Assembly: GCF_950295315.1 (NCBI RefSeq)
Contig: NC_080165.1
Coordinates: 3,543,734-3,607,733 of the forward strand
From: Erinaceus europaeus
Lineage: Eukaryota > Chordata > Mammalia > Eulipotyphla > Erinaceidae
Direction of reading: 5' to 3'
DNA length: 64,000 bases
In this document: positions 31,581-43,369 of the stretch, piece by piece
Numbering within the stretch: position 1 is the first letter of the stretch
Layout of the letters: every line of letters starts with the position of its first letter
Notes under the pieces: generated by a model
The model's database searches: none
Told to the model about the DNA's origin: nothing
What the model saw: the letters and a program-made list of their open reading frames with translations, nothing else
Program-made: the position numbers and the translations under genes

Positions 31581-31879
31581 AACCTTAGAAAAAGGCTTAT
31601 TGAGAAATGTTTGAATTATCTATATAAAATTTGCAGTTGAAAGCTGAAAATTGTATTAATAGGAATCAGATACCTCAATTATGGTTTTGTGAAAAATAAG
31701 TGCAGTATAGTTAAAATTCTAATGGAATGAATTAATCACTCACATGCAGACTACAAGATTAAAAATAACTGTAAGTATAATCTTATTTACTACATAAAGT
31801 AAACAATGCAAATTTTACCACAAATAGAATGTATAAATGTGGAAAGATTATCATGTAGAGATGTAATATGTACTTGAAG
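31581..31879. other. Unassigned AT-rich stretch
   Basis: It may be a more diverged upstream part of the L1 fragment that follows, but I cannot support that. Confidence 0.35.
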
Positions 31880-32380
31880 TTATCAGATTAAAGTAAGTGG
31901 CAATATTGAATTCACACTATCAATAATCACCTCAAATATAAATGGTCTAAATTCTACAATCAAAGTACATTGAGTGTTTGAATGAATTCAAAAATTCCAA
32001 CTACATGCTACCTAGGAAAGATTCACTTCAGTCTTGAAGGAACAGACTGAAAATGAAGAGGTGAAAAAATAGATATTTAAACAAAGACTTTACAAGAGAA
32101 AAAAGTCACTATATGATAATAAATAAAAATATCATTCAATAAGACTATCACACATTTGTAAAAATGCATTGTCAATAAAAGTGCATGTAAATACACAAAA
32201 CAGATACTAATACGATGAAGAAAATATCAATATGCAGTAGTTGAGGAGGTAATAGTCCACTTTAAACATGGTGAGATAATACAGAGAACTGGAGAGTTAA
32301 CCATGGGATTTCCAAAGTAAACCAAGCTCCCAAATAACTTAGTCATCATGATAACTATCTACTGCATTCTTAAACTCAAA
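31880..32380 (+). pseudogene. Ancient LINE-1 ORF2 endonuclease-region remnant
   Basis: AAAAATTCCAACTACATGCT followed by CTAGGAAAGATTCACTTCAG and later ACAAGAGAAAAAAGTCACTA matches, in order, the part of L1 ORF2 encoding the endonuclease domain. Frames are broken throughout. Confidence 0.65.
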
Positions 32381-32399
32381 TACAGAAAGGAATCTTTCT

Positions 32400-33300
32400 C
32401 ATTCTTTTTATAATATTTATTTCTCTCAGTCCTGTAACCTCTGGAGCTTGGCTCATTTTCTTTCATGCTTCTCTTGATCCAGACCACTTGATACTGCATC
32501 TGCTAAGCTCAACCAAGTCAATTCAACTGGTGTTATCTCAATGTGTTGCAGGTAGTGTCCAGACAAACCAGTCCTGGGATGTCAACCTTCCAGCTCATGG
32601 GACTTGTTAGTTCCATTTCAGTGATACTCTTCCTAACAAAGTTCAGAACCTAAATATAGACTAGAGCTATCCATACGTTAGGGAAAATATATACCTTAAA
32701 ATAAAATGGCTCAGTAGTCTACAGTGAGTAGACTGGGATTACTAAGTATAGCAAACAAGTGGAAAGACCTAAAGAAGACACCATAAAGTACTCAGTCAAA
32801 TATTTTCTACTTAGGTCTAGATACCTGCCTCACCTCATTCCTGTTTTACTTCCCTCAGTCACTCCAAGGCTAACCTTGTCAGATAAAGTAAACACTACGA
32901 AAGCTGGATAAATTTAAGATACCAGAATGCTTCAGTGATGGCCCCTTTTGGTCACTACCAGGCCACTCCATCACCCAGGGCCCTAGTCAGGGAATCCTGG
33001 GATTCCCACATAGACACTATGTGCCTAGACCTCTAACAGATCCCACTCTCCACCATCATTGGTTATCTCCATCAGGAACAACATCATAAACCATCTTGTG
33101 GGTCTCTCCAGGACTTTGCCCTCAATGTTGAACAACAGTGGTAGAAACTGCCCTACTCTCCAAAGCTGGGTCAAAGTACTCTGTCACTTGAGGAAGACGG
33201 GTCCTGAAATGAGTGCAGCTTAGAATGTACCTAGCCTTGACCATGTGACTTTGGACTGTGATCTTAGAGCCTTTTCCTTTAATGCAATACTCTAAACTCA
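32400..33300 (+). mobile_element. L1 3'UTR, 5' portion
   Basis: Plus-strand L1 UTR. Positions 32985-33240 (TTCCCACATAGACACTATGT; CATCAGGAACAACATCATAA; GAGGAAGACGGGTCCTGAAA) match the UTR joined to ORF2 at 46200-46410 on the opposite strand and the start of the copy at 23248. The earlier part (32400-32980) is probably the 5' half of the same UTR. The distal UTR is missing here. Confidence 0.65.
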
Positions 33301-33625
33301 GTCCAAGTTATTTTTGTGTATCTGTAGGAAAAAGGTCATGAGAGAAATGGTGGAAAGCCTCTTAAATCACCATTTTGATGGTGACAGAGGCAAATCCTCA
33401 GTGTTGTTCTGTGACCTCCATAGTGAGGCAGGCTGCTGAAACACCTCTCTGAGAGAAATCTCATCATGTCCGTGCTGTAGAGACCACCACTAGCTGCTCC
33501 TGACCTTCTCCCAGACTAGGTCAGGGCAAAGAGACTGTCTCAGACCAATAAAACAAATAATTATACAACTGGGTGAAAGATCCAAATTCAAGGGGAAGGT
33601 TGCTAAAAATTGTTGTTTAAATATG
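33301..33625. other. Unassigned stretch between opposing L1 fragments
   Basis: No family is recognised. Confidence 0.4.
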
Positions 33626-34566
33626 CCCCAAGACAAGTTCTGTTCCATTCCATCCCCTGAACATTTCCAATGTCCCTTGCTTATGAGTGTTTTTTCTCCC
33701 CCTCATGGTACCCTTTCAGAGCTAGACTTTCACATGTGTTCCATTCTGTTCTTTTCCATGGCTGTCCATCAGTGAGATCATCCCATATTCATCCTTTTCT
33801 TTAAGGATGATCTCACTTAATATGATTTCTTCAAGTTCCATCCAAGATGAGGTTAAGAAGATGAATTCATCATTTTTAATAGCTGAGTAGTATTACATTG
33901 TGTATCTACACCACAACTTACTCAGCCACTCATCTGTTGTTGGACACTTGGGTTGCTTCCAGGTTTTGACTATTACAAATCATGCTGCTATGAACATATG
34001 AGAACACAGATCTTTTTGAATGGGTGTGTTGGGTTCCTTAGGATATATCCCCAGGAGAGAAATCACAGGGTCATAGGGTAGGTCCATTTCTAGCCTTCTG
34101 AGAGTTCTCCATACTGTTTTCCACAGAGGTTGGACCCATTGACATTCCCACCAGCAGTGCAGGAGGGTTCCTTTGCCCCTGCAACCTCACCAGCATTTGC
34201 TGCTGTTACCTTTTCTGATGGATGACATTCTCACAGGAGCTAAATGGTGTCTCATTGTTGTTTTCATTTGCATTTCTCTGACAATCAAAGGCCTGGAACG
34301 TTTTTTCATGTCGATTGCCCTTTTGGATCTCTTCTGTGGTGACTATTCTGTTTATGTCCTCACTCTGTTATTGGTTAGGATCATTTGATTTGTTGTCATT
34401 CCTGCTGCTGCTGCAGAGTGTAATGATCTCTTTATAGATTTTGGTCATTAGCCTTTTGTCTGATATATGGCATGTAAAGATGATCTCCCACGCTATAAGG
34501 AGTCTCTTTGTGTGGTGGTTTCTTTTGCTGTGTAGAAGTTTTTGAATTTGATGTAGTTCCATTGAT
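33626..34566 (-). pseudogene. LINE-1 ORF2 C-terminal region remnant
   Basis: Minus-strand L1 with classic conserved words on the plus strand: AATAGCTGAGTAGTATTACA, GTTGGACACTTGGGTTGCTT, CAGCAGTGCAGGAGGGTTCC, TTTCATTTGCATTTCTCTGA and CTTTTGCTGTGTAGAAG. The segment covers about the last 0.9 kb of ORF2 and contains stops in all frames. Confidence 0.88.
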
Positions 34567-34569
34567 TTA

Positions 34570-34755
34570 CTTATTCACCTCATAGGAGGTGAAGCAGGGC
34601 TGTAGATATCTCTTTGTCTCTCTTGCTCTCTATCTTCCCCTTTTCCCGTCCTCTCTCAATTTCTCTCTGTTCTATCCAATAAAAATTAAAAATGGCTGCC
34701 ATGAGCAGTGGATTCACATGCCAGCATCCAGTCCCATTGCTAACCCTGGAGGAGG
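34570..34755 (+). mobile_element. SINE fragment, long form, head missing
   Basis: GGAGGTGAAGCAGGGCTGTA, a pyrimidine body, TCTGTTCTATCCAATAAAAA and then the extra unit GAGCAGTGGATTCACATGCC ... CCATTGCTAACCCTGGAGG. Confidence 0.75.
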
Positions 34756-34948
34756 AAAAGATAGAGATAGGGACAGAGATAGATATAGACAGAGAGAGAA
34801 GGAGGGAGAGAGAGAGGAGGTTAGATACTGGTCAGCCTGCTTTAGCACTTGCTAAGCTTCACTCCTGAATGTGTGGATCTGGGCTTTGAACCTAGGTCCT
34901 TGTGCATGGCAACGTGTGCACCCAGCCAGTAGTGCCATGCATAGGCCT
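34756..34948 (-). mobile_element. SINE, family B, diverged
   Basis: GATAGAGA-rich body, GCTAAGCTTCACTCCTGAAT and head complement CACCCAGCCAGTAGTGCCAT. It abuts the preceding SINE in opposite orientation. Confidence 0.7.
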
Positions 34949-35323
34949 CAAGGTTGTGGTTATTATCAATACTTCTGTATGTTCACTTGAGTCTACTTTG
35001 GGATTACTATTATATCCATGGAGCTGAATATTTCTGCATGTGTACTATAATGCTTTGCATCTATGGTCTTAGTGTTTGACTGAACATCTTCCAGACCATT
35101 AACTCTCATTATTATATTATCGCCTATGGGTGGGGAATGATCAGATGTTGAGAAGCACAACAAGGTGAGCCAGTAGATCTCACCACATGAGGGTCCTGTT
35201 TGTTAATATGACCCAGTATATAAAGGAATTCCACCCACTCATGGTTATCTTGACCAACATTTCACAAAATCAGGATTTGAGTAACCTGGATAAATAAGAT
35301 TAAAGTAAAACAAAACAAATGAC
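34949..35323. other. Unassigned non-coding stretch
   Basis: Nothing is recognised. Confidence 0.45.
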
Positions 35324-35565
35324 TGGGAGTCGGGCTGTAGAGCAGTGGGTTATGCGCAGGTGGCGCAAAGCACATGGACTTGAGTAAGGATCCCGGTTCA
35401 AGCCCCAGCTCCCCACCTGCAGGGGAGTCACTTCACAGGCGGTGAAACAGGTCTGCAGGTGTCTATCTTTCTCTCCCGCTCTCTGTCTTCCCCTCCTCTC
35501 TCCATTTCTCTCTGTCCTATCCAACAACAACGACAACAATAATAACTACAACAATAAAAAAAAAA
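35324..35565 (+). mobile_element. SINE, family A, full length
   Basis: GGGAGTCGGGCTGTAGAGCA head, standard body, tail ACAATAATAACTACAACAAT ending in poly-A. Confidence 0.93.
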
Positions 35566-35917
35566 TGAAGAAGAAAGAATAAGCTAAGCACATTATAACC
35601 AATGGGTTGAGTTAGAGTTCTTTCAAATGTATTAACTGATTTAGGGATGAATTCATAACTACAGAAAAATTAAAGTTCAGTGTGACCATCTAGAAAAACC
35701 AGTCTTTGTATATTTACATCTGAAAAAAAAAAGCTTTATGTTTCTTCTCCTACGTAAATTTTATACACCCTTGTCAGACCAATACATGACTTTCTTACAG
35801 ACTTTTCTATCACTGTGAGTGGACTTTGTCTTTTGTCTTACATCGTTTCCCTTACACATTCTCTGTATGCTCTGTAATGACTTTAAGCTGTGTATTTGAC
35901 GAAGACCTTTGAGTCTG

Positions 35918-36200
35918 GGCTGTGCTTAACCTGGTAGAATGTGTAAGTTACCTTGTGTCAGGATCCTTCTCTTTCATGCTCTTGGCTCCCACCTGCAGGA
36001 GAAGTTTTCTCAGGTAGTGAAATACTGTTTCATGTGTCTCTTCTCCCCCCTCTCTGACTCTTTTTCTCACCATCTGTCAAAGGGACGAAGGAAAAAGGAA
36101 CAAAGAAAGGGGAAAACAAGATGCCCCCTGGGAACCGTGGAGTCAAACACAATCTTCTTTAGCTGTCCCAGGACTAACACTGGCGGAAAAAAAAAAAAAA
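35918..36200 (+). mobile_element. SINE, long form, diverged
   Basis: A GTGCTTAACCTGGTAGAATG head, TCCCACCTGCAGGAGAAGTT, a pyrimidine body, then the extra unit GGAACCGTGGAGTCAAACAC and a poly-A run. Confidence 0.65.
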
Positions 36201-38255
36201 AGAAAAAGAAAAGAAAAAACCAAAACATATTTTTATCAATATATGCAATCACTTTGTGAATTGTCTTAGTAGATTAAATTAGAGATCTATTGTTAGTTTC
36301 CTTGTATGTTGAGGTAGACAGCCGTATTCTCTCAAAAGTGATGATTTTCATTCTAATATGTTTGGTATTGCATTGCATAATTCCATGAATAGAAACTGTA
36401 GTTGTAGTAATGGTGACATCTTGTTTCAGGTTAGTGAGAATGGATCTAATAATTTACCATCAAGCTCTTATTATGGGGGGGGGGGTGTTAAGAAAAATAT
36501 CTTTGCATACCCAGCATGCTGACTCTTCTTACCGAGAAAAATTCTATCTGCAGACAAGTGTGTCATCTCTGAGAAAAATAGATCTCTAATTTTTATGACT
36601 TAATGATTTTACTTAAAATGAAAAGGAGATACCTAATTGAAATAGTTGTCCCAGTGACAATTGTAAAATTAATCAGCAGTAAATGGCAATTATTCCCTTC
36701 TCTGTGTGTGCATGTAATTTGAATTGGCTTTCCTTCCATGTGAAGTGGCTTCAATGTTCTATTTACCTTTACTAGCAGTGAACTAGTATCTATCAAGTCT
36801 TGAATGTGCGCTGGGCTCTGCTCTGCTTGGCCTGTGGTGTTTATGCATTTCCTACGACGACATTACAGGGTGGGTTTTGTTATTACAGTCATTATATACA
36901 GGCAACACACCAGTTACAGAAAAGACCAGTGACTTTGCTGAAGTTGCAGAATTGATCCTTAAGGATAAGGTTGTGGTAGATAAAGATGGTGTATTCATTG
37001 TCTCTTAAAACTTGGGATTCCTCAATTTTAAAAAGTGGCAGTTACATTCTTGTACCTTACTGACAGAGATGCAGTTTTGTTTTTCTTTCCTGGAGCTTAT
37101 ATTCTTCCTCAGGCCGTCCGGTGCCCTGTATTTGGATTTACTTTCTTTACGTTCTACTTTCTGCTGTACTGATGCTCCTTTCCAGCCTGCTGGTAGTGCC
37201 TGCGTAGCATCAAAAGGTGAACATCTCTTTAGCATAGTGTTGGCTGCGGTTTCTTTTACAAAGCTTCTGTTGTCTTCTGTCCATGTTCCTAGCAGGCTTC
37301 CTGTCCTGCCAACTAATTCTGAGAGGTATCCAATATTCTTTCCACAAATTTATTTTTCACTTTTATTAACTAGCACTGACTTTTGCTAGTAACCACCACA
37401 TGCTCAGCCAAGAGTGAAATAAGATGCACTCGAGAACGGCCACTGTTGGCAACACTGATGGTTCCCCTGGCACAGCTGAAGCAGAAACTGGTCACGTTTG
37501 TGCTAACATGCCAAGATGGGCATTCAGAAACAGAGAAAAAGCTACTCAGACCATTGACTGTGGTCAACTGGCATCGGGTTCTCAGCACAATCCTGACTTT
37601 TGGGAATTGAGTTGCTCCTGTCACAGATGATGGATGTACAGGAAGAATTTATAGACTTAGAAAAGGGGCAGCCGCTTCAAACATCAACAGAAAGCTGAAA
37701 GAAAAAGAATGACAAGTTAAAATCCTTGAATTCTAGGCTCCCAGTATTGACTGAAATCCAGGGAGTCTCTAGGATCAAGATAAAAGGATCTCTTATCTTT
37801 TGTAGCTGCAGGGACTGATCTTGGTTAAAAAAAAACACACACACACATAAAATAAAATGTGGTCTTAGAGACAGCGAAATAGTGAAATTAGACTCTGTGT
37901 TAAATTCAGAGTTTTTTCTTCTCTCTTAACAGAGAAACAGAGACTTGGTGGGTGCAGAGCACATAGAAGGTTTGACATAAAGCACCTGCTAAGGAAATTT
38001 CTCACACCTGTATATAAAGGTGCCTGCAGCCGTTTTCCAGGGAGAGGGTTTTCTTGAGAAAAGGAAACCACAAAGGTGTTTGGGAAACACTTTGACTGTA
38101 AGAATAAACTGATTCAGAATGACCACTGGAACAAATTCTTGGTTTGTGACCTACAAGGCCAACTGTGAACCTCATGTCGTCAGTAATGTTCCCTAAGTCC
38201 AGTGTTCTCTCTCTAATACTTATATATTATGCTTCTATATTGGAAATTGCTTCAA
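36201..38255. other. Repeat-poor unassigned stretch, about 2 kb
   Basis: A G homopolymer lies near 36475-36486 and a short CA run near 37834. Frames at 37012-37389 (+) and 37005-37624 (-) overlap on opposite strands and have no recognised domain. Confidence 0.4.
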
Positions 38256-38257
38256 AG

Positions 38258-38838
38258 TTTTTTTTTTTAATTATAAAATTGGAAACATTGCCAAGACTAC
38301 AGGATAAGAGGGGTACAGCTCCACACAATTTCCACCACTAGATCTCCCTATCCCATCCCCTCCCCTGACAGCTTTCCTATCCTTTATCCCTCTGGGAGGA
38401 TGGACCCAAGGTCATTGTGGGATGCAGAAGGTGGGAAGTCTGGCTTCTGTCATTGCTTCCCCGCTGAACATGGGCGTTGACAGGTGGATCCACACTCCCA
38501 GCCTGTCTTTCCCTAGTGGGGCAGGGCTCTGTGGAGGTGGGGCTCCAGGACACATTGGTGGGGTCCTCTGCCCAGACAAATCAGGTTGTCATCATGGTAG
38601 CATCTGGAACCTGGTGGCTGAAAAAGAGTTTAGATAGAAAGCAGAACAAATTGTTGACTAATCGGAAACCTAAAGGCAAAGATATTGCAGATGAAGATTA
38701 AAGTCTCCGTTTTGGAAAAAGCTAGTAGGTCTGTTTTAGGTAAATTTCAGAAGGCTCACAACTTTACTAACTTTTGCCTTCGCCTGACATCTAATATGCA
38801 AGTGGACCCAGGTTATTGCCTGGGATTTTTTTTTTTTT
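38258..38838 (-). mobile_element. L1 3'UTR copy, 5'-truncated
   Basis: Poly-T, GGATAAGAGGGGTACAGCTC, CTTTATCCCTCTGGGAGGAT, GGGAAGTCTGGCTTCTGTCA and, on the 5' side, GTCTCCGTTTTGGAAAAAGC and CTAATATGCAAGTGGACCCA. Confidence 0.9.
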
Positions 38839-39275
38839 TAATGTAACTACCAGAATTTATAGGAAAAAGTTGATGGCTTTCCAATGAATAATAAAGGATT
38901 TCAAGGGACCTGAACTCGGGTGATTAGGGTGATGGGAGGCATCAGACTTCAGGGAGAGAAGAGAAACAGGAAATACTTTCTTGGAATAAATTCAGAACAA
39001 AAATAACACTCATATTCTCTGTGAACTCAGAAGGACACTTCTGCTAGTAATTACGTGGACAAAAGGACTTGACCCCTCAGGCTCATTCATCGCCCTTTCA
39101 TAGTAACTGGGGGATTTATTCAAGGAAGAAAACGGCAATGATAATAAAAGCAAATACTTTTCAGAAGCAAATGACTCCTGAGTTTGCTTACCAGTGTAGG
39201 GAGATAACCCCCCTCCACCAAAGTAAATATTAACCTGTAAAACTGAATCACTTTGGAAACCACTTCATTATTTCT
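38839..39275. other. Unassigned non-coding stretch
   Basis: Nothing is recognised. Confidence 0.45.
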
Positions 39276-39388
39276 TTTTTTATCCAGAGTACTGCTCAGC
39301 TCTGGCTTATGGCGGTGTCGGGGATTGAACCTGGGCATTTGGAGCCTCAGGCATGGGAATCTCTTTGCATAATCAATATGCTATATAT
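39276..39388 (-). mobile_element. SINE, family C, split by an L1 fragment
   Basis: TATCCAGAGTACTGCTCAGC, GGGGATTGAACCTGGGCATT and GCATAATCAATATGCTATA. The last part of the SINE resumes at 39473-39491 (TATGCTATCTACCTCCTGCC) after the inserted L1 end. Confidence 0.82.
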
Positions 39389-39472
39389 TTTTAAATTTCA
39401 TTATTGGGAAATTAATGTTTTATATTCAACAGTAAATATAATAGTTTGTACATGTATAACATTTCCCAGTTA
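39389..39472 (-). mobile_element. L1 3' end (second type) inserted in a SINE
   Basis: ATTATTGGGAAATTAATGTT, TTCAACAGTAAATATAATAG and TTTGTACATGTATAACATTT. The flanking TATGCTAT words (39378 and 39473 areas) are the likely TSD. Confidence 0.8.
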
Positions 39473-39489
39473 TGCTATCTACCTCCTGC

Positions 39490-39491
<2 letters not shown>

Positions 39492-39549
<58 letters not shown>
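39492..39549. repeat. (AT)n microsatellite
   Basis: About 58 bases of uninterrupted AT dinucleotides. It makes artefactual open frames with IYIYIY peptides. Confidence 0.98.
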
Positions 39550-40203
39550 TGATGACCTCTGCCATGGATACTGTAATATGGATGAGATGTTTATTCTGGA
39601 TTTTAATTTTATTTCTCTACTGATCAAGCCTCAAGTCGGCTTTATTTTACATGTCTTAGACAACTGAGATCTTACTAAATATCACATTTCTCATAATCTC
39701 TTCCTAGTAAGGACAAATAACTCAACTTTGCAGGAGAGAAGTCAGATAATGGGATACAATTCTTGGGACATACACTGAAGATAAGTCATGCTCCCAGGTT
39801 ATAAGATGCTGCCTATTATTTGAGACACTGAACTATACAGCTCACTCTTCTCCCATAGCCACTGGGTATAGGTCTTAGAGATAGAACAGTTGGACATAGC
39901 ACCTCTCAATATTAAACCTCAGCAGTGTTTTACTTTTCTAATTATTCTTGTCTTTGAGATCATGAGGACAGCTGGTTCAAAAATCAGTAATAACACGAAG
40001 AAAAAAAAATTCCCTTAGGAGACTGAGCACTGATTATATGGAGGTAAATAATACTACCAGTATCATCACATCATGAAAATGAATCAGTAGCAAAGAGAGC
40101 AGAAGTACAATATTGGGTGGGGTAATAGTTCTGCTATCACATAGGTGATGTGTCCAGAAGGGTGGGTCCCTGTCGGTCCTTGGCAAGTATTCTTTCTTTT
40201 TTT
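39550..40203. other. Unassigned non-coding stretch
   Basis: Nothing is recognised. Confidence 0.45.
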
Positions 40204-40204
40204 A

Positions 40205-40412
40205 ATTTTTCTTCTTTTATTATCTTTATTTATTGGGTGGAGACAGTCAGAAATTGTGATGGAAGGGAGAGTTAGGGAGGGAGAGAGACACCTGTAGCCC
40301 TGCTTCACCACTTATAAAAGCTTTCCCCCTACATGGGGGGACCAGGGGCTGGAACCCAGGTCCTTGTGCACTGTAACATTTGCGCTCAGCCAAGTGTGCC
40401 ACCATCCTGCCC
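40205..40412 (-). mobile_element. SINE, family B
   Basis: TATCTTTATTTATTGGGTGG, a GGGAGAGAGACACCTGTAGC-type body and head complement CAGCCAAGTGTGCCACCATC. Confidence 0.88.
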
Positions 40413-40426
40413 TTCATTGGGAATTT

Positions 40427-40699
40427 AAAAAACCATATATATATACCCTTTTGTTGCCCATTTTTATTGTTGTAGTTATTGTTGTTGATGTCGTTGTTGT
40501 TGGATAAGGCAGAGATAAATGGAGAGATGAGGGGAAGACAGAGAGGGGGAGAGAAAGACAGACACCTGCAGACCTGCTTCACCGTCTGTGAAGCGACTCC
40601 CCTGCAGGTGGGGAGCCGGGGGCTCGAACCGGGATCCTTCTGCCTGTCCTTGCGCTTCACACCACGTGCACTTAACCCGCTGTGCTACCTCCAGACTCC
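40427..40699 (-). mobile_element. SINE, family A, full length
   Basis: Minus-strand copy inserted at the end of the family B SINE. The TSD CCTTCATTGGGAATTT / CCTTCCTTGGGAATTT (one mismatch) lies at 40411-40426 and 40700-40715. Confidence 0.94.
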
Positions 40700-40944
40700 C
40701 CTTCCTTGGGAATTTTTAATAAAATCATATCTATTAAAAACTGAGACTATGCAGACAGAATAGCAGGAGCATACAGGTCAAGAATATAAAGAAGTGATGA
40801 ACTTGTTAGCTAAAGAACTCCGCAAAAGCTGATGGCAAGATGAATGTGCAACATGTAGACAGCTGAACGTCATATATGTACAGAACTACCTTTGGTAAGC
40901 ACCATGCACACATAGACCCCTGCAAATGATTTCTAGTCTCTATT

Positions 40945-41128
40945 AGATTTTATTTATAAATTCAGTTGATAGGACAGAGAGAAGAGAAGAGAAAGGAAGA
41001 CACAGAAGGAAAGAGAAAGAGAGTCAGTCGCCTGCAGCCCCGGTCACTGCTGGTGAAGTTTCCCCTGCAGCTGGAAGGTGTGGACTCTTTAAGGTGTGGA
41101 CTCTACCAGTGAGCCACCACCGGGTCTC
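40945..41128 (-). mobile_element. SINE, family B, diverged
   Basis: A GATAGGACAGAGAGAAGAGA body, GGTGAAGTTTCCCCTGCAGC and the head complement CCAGTGAGCCACCACCGGGT. A small internal duplication of GGTGTGGACTCT occurs near 41085-41105. Confidence 0.7.
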
Positions 41129-41603
41129 TCCCTGCAAACTCTATTATTTGAAAATGTGTCCAGGTATTTGTAGTCTATTTCTCTCCTTATTTGCCTTCCT
41201 TGGAGCCACTAGGGTGATAAAAATAAACTATGATTTATCAGTACTTTTGCAGATTGATATTTATTTTACCAGACCATCAAGTCTGGATCCCGGAGAATCA
41301 GAGTGTGAACGAATATTATTCAGGAATTCTAGTCTCAGAGGTAGATGGTGACCAAAAAGACTTGGAGATAGCTTGAGACATCTGTGAACTTTTTTTTTTT
41401 TTCTGAGCATAGGTCTCATTATATAACAACATTTTTCTTCCGCTATAATAGGGTCAAGAGTGTGTATGAATGTTAGATGTCAAAGACTTCTGCGTATATT
41501 TTGAGGCTACCATAGAAATTTATAACTAATTTAAGCATAGCATGCTTATGAGCTTCTTGGTAGGAAGATTCAATGCTGGACCAATAGAGTCATGCATTCC
41601 TTT
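41129..41603. other. Unassigned non-coding stretch
   Basis: Nothing is recognised apart from a poly-T run near 41390. Confidence 0.45.
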
Positions 41604-41813
41604 ACAATTTTTATTTATTTTATTTTATTGGATAGAGATAGAAAGAAATCAAGAGAAATAGGGGAGATCGACAGGAAGAGAGGCTGGGCCATCTGTGGCA
41701 TTACCTCTCTGCTCATGAAGATTTCCCCCTGCAGGTGGGGACTGGGGGCTTGAACCCGGGTCCAAGTTCCTGGTAATATGTGTACTTAATAATGTACTCC
41801 ATTGCCCAGTCCT
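41604..41813 (-). mobile_element. SINE, family B
   Basis: TTTTATTGGATAGAGATAGA, GATTTCCCCCTGCAGGTGGG and CTTGAACCCGGGTCC. GAGTCATG-like flanks at about 41587 and 41814 are the likely TSD. Confidence 0.88.
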
Positions 41814-41831
41814 GAGTCATGTATTATTTTC

Positions 41832-42043
41832 TTTAAAAAATTATTATATTTTAATTATTTATTGGATAGAAACAGCCATAAATTGAGAAGGAGAGCAGGA
41901 GAGAGACAGAGAGACCCTTGCAGCCCTGCTTCACCACTTATGAAACCTCCCCCCCCCCCGTAGGCGGGGAGCAGGGGCTTGAACTTGAGGCCTTGTGCTC
42001 TGCAGTGTGTGCATTTTGACAGGTGCACCACAACCTGACCCTG
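41832..42043 (-). mobile_element. SINE, family B
   Basis: TTATTTATTGGATAGAAACA, a body with AGAGAGACAGAGAGACCCTT, a C homopolymer at about 41949-41959 and head complement GACAGGTGCACCACAACCTG. It is tandem with the previous SINE. Confidence 0.85.
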
Positions 42044-42184
42044 TTCTCCACTCTTTTCAGACACCTAGGGTAGGAACATTGACCTAGGTTTCAACAACTG
42101 GATACTCTATCTTTTATTTTTCATTTGCTACTTAGAATAGCAATGTCCCCTGACTTATATTTTAGGATGTGTACGCATAATCTG

Positions 42185-42312
42185 TGACATCGTGAGAGGC
42201 AGAGAGAGATAATAGGCCACTGCTCAGCTTCGATAGACCTGTTGCCTGGCTTTGAACTTGGAACCTCATGTGTGCAAATCCTGTGTTTTACTAGATTCTT
42301 AGATTTCTCCCT
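42185..42312 (-). mobile_element. SINE, family C, diverged
   Basis: GCAGAGAGAGATAATAGGCC, ACTGCTCAGCTTCGATAGAC and TTTGAACTTGGAACCTCATG. Confidence 0.6.
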
Positions 42313-42364
42313 TATATGATCCCCACCTCACATTTAGATGGGTTTGAAGCAATTTCTTAAAAGT

Positions 42365-42640
42365 GTACTGGGTTATGTGCACACAGCACAAAGCTCAAGG
42401 AACCTCACAAGGACCAGTACAAGGCTGCGGGTTCGAGCCACCGACTCCCCCACCTGCAGAGGGGAGGAGGTGGGGAGAGCTTCACAAGTAGGGAAGCAGG
42501 TCTGCAGCTATCTGTTCATCTCCACTCCTCTCTCAATTTCTCTCTGCCCTACCCCCCCGCAAAAAAAAAGGCCTCTAGGAACGGTGGATTCATAGTGTCG
42601 GCACCAAGCCCCAGCAATATCCTTGGAGGCAATAAATGAA
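42365..42640 (+). mobile_element. SINE, long form
   Basis: Diverged head, B-box-like GGTTCGAGCCACC, GAAGCAGGTCTGCAGCTATC, CTCTCTGCCCTACCC, then the extra unit GGAACGGTGGATTCATAGTG ... CAGCAATATCCTTGGAGGC. Confidence 0.8.
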
Positions 42641-43037
42641 AAACAGTGCAGAATAACTTTTCAGAAAAAGTGCAAATATCTTCTCTCAATTTCCTTAATA
42701 TCTTTCCTCCATATTTTTCTTCTATAATGATAAACGTCATCATATGTCTACTTCTTAACTGAAATCATAAGGAACGATAAAAGAATAAAAAGATGAAACC
42801 GATAGTAACCACAAGACCGTAGTAATATACTGGTATACTCTACTTTTAATTGTGAGAACTTGATAAAAATAAGTAAAAAAAAAAATCCTTAGAAAATTAA
42901 TTGAACGGAGTTGTGTCCATGGCAACTAGCATCAAATGACAGCACATCTTGGGCAGAGGTATCCAATGGCAACGGAGAAAGTGAGGTGAATGTTTGGAAC
43001 AGGGACTTCATTACATGGCAGGGACTTGTCCTTCCTA
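42641..43037. other. Unassigned non-coding stretch
   Basis: Nothing is recognised. Confidence 0.45.
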
Positions 43038-43053
43038 GTGCTGCCTGTTTTCT

Positions 43054-43353
43054 TTTTCTTTTTTTATTATTATTATCATTTTATTTTATTTATTCCCTTT
43101 TGTTGCCCTTGTTGTTTTATTGTTGTAGTTATTATTATTGTTGTTGTTCGTTGTTGGCTAGGACAGAGAGAAATGGAGAGAGGAGGGGAAGACAGAGAGG
43201 AGGAGAGAAAGGCAGACACCTGCAGACCTGCTTCACCGCCTGTGAAGCGACTCCCCTGCAGGTGGGGAGCGGGGGCTCGAACCGGGATCCTTATGCCAAT
43301 CGTTGTGCTTTGCGCCACCTGCGCTTAACCCGCTGCGCCACCGCCCGACTCCC
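43054..43353 (-). mobile_element. SINE, family A, full length
   Basis: A low-divergence minus-strand copy ending CGCCACCGCCCGACTCCC. The TSD GTGCTGCCTGTTTTCT / GTGCTACCTGTTTTCT (one mismatch) lies at 43038-43053 and 43354-43369. Confidence 0.95.
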
Positions 43354-43369
43354 GTGCTACCTGTTTTCT

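Noticed and set aside
37005..37624. Possible exon pair on opposite strands
   Set aside because: Opposing frames of 75-125 codons overlap, with no recognisable protein and no convincing splice signals.
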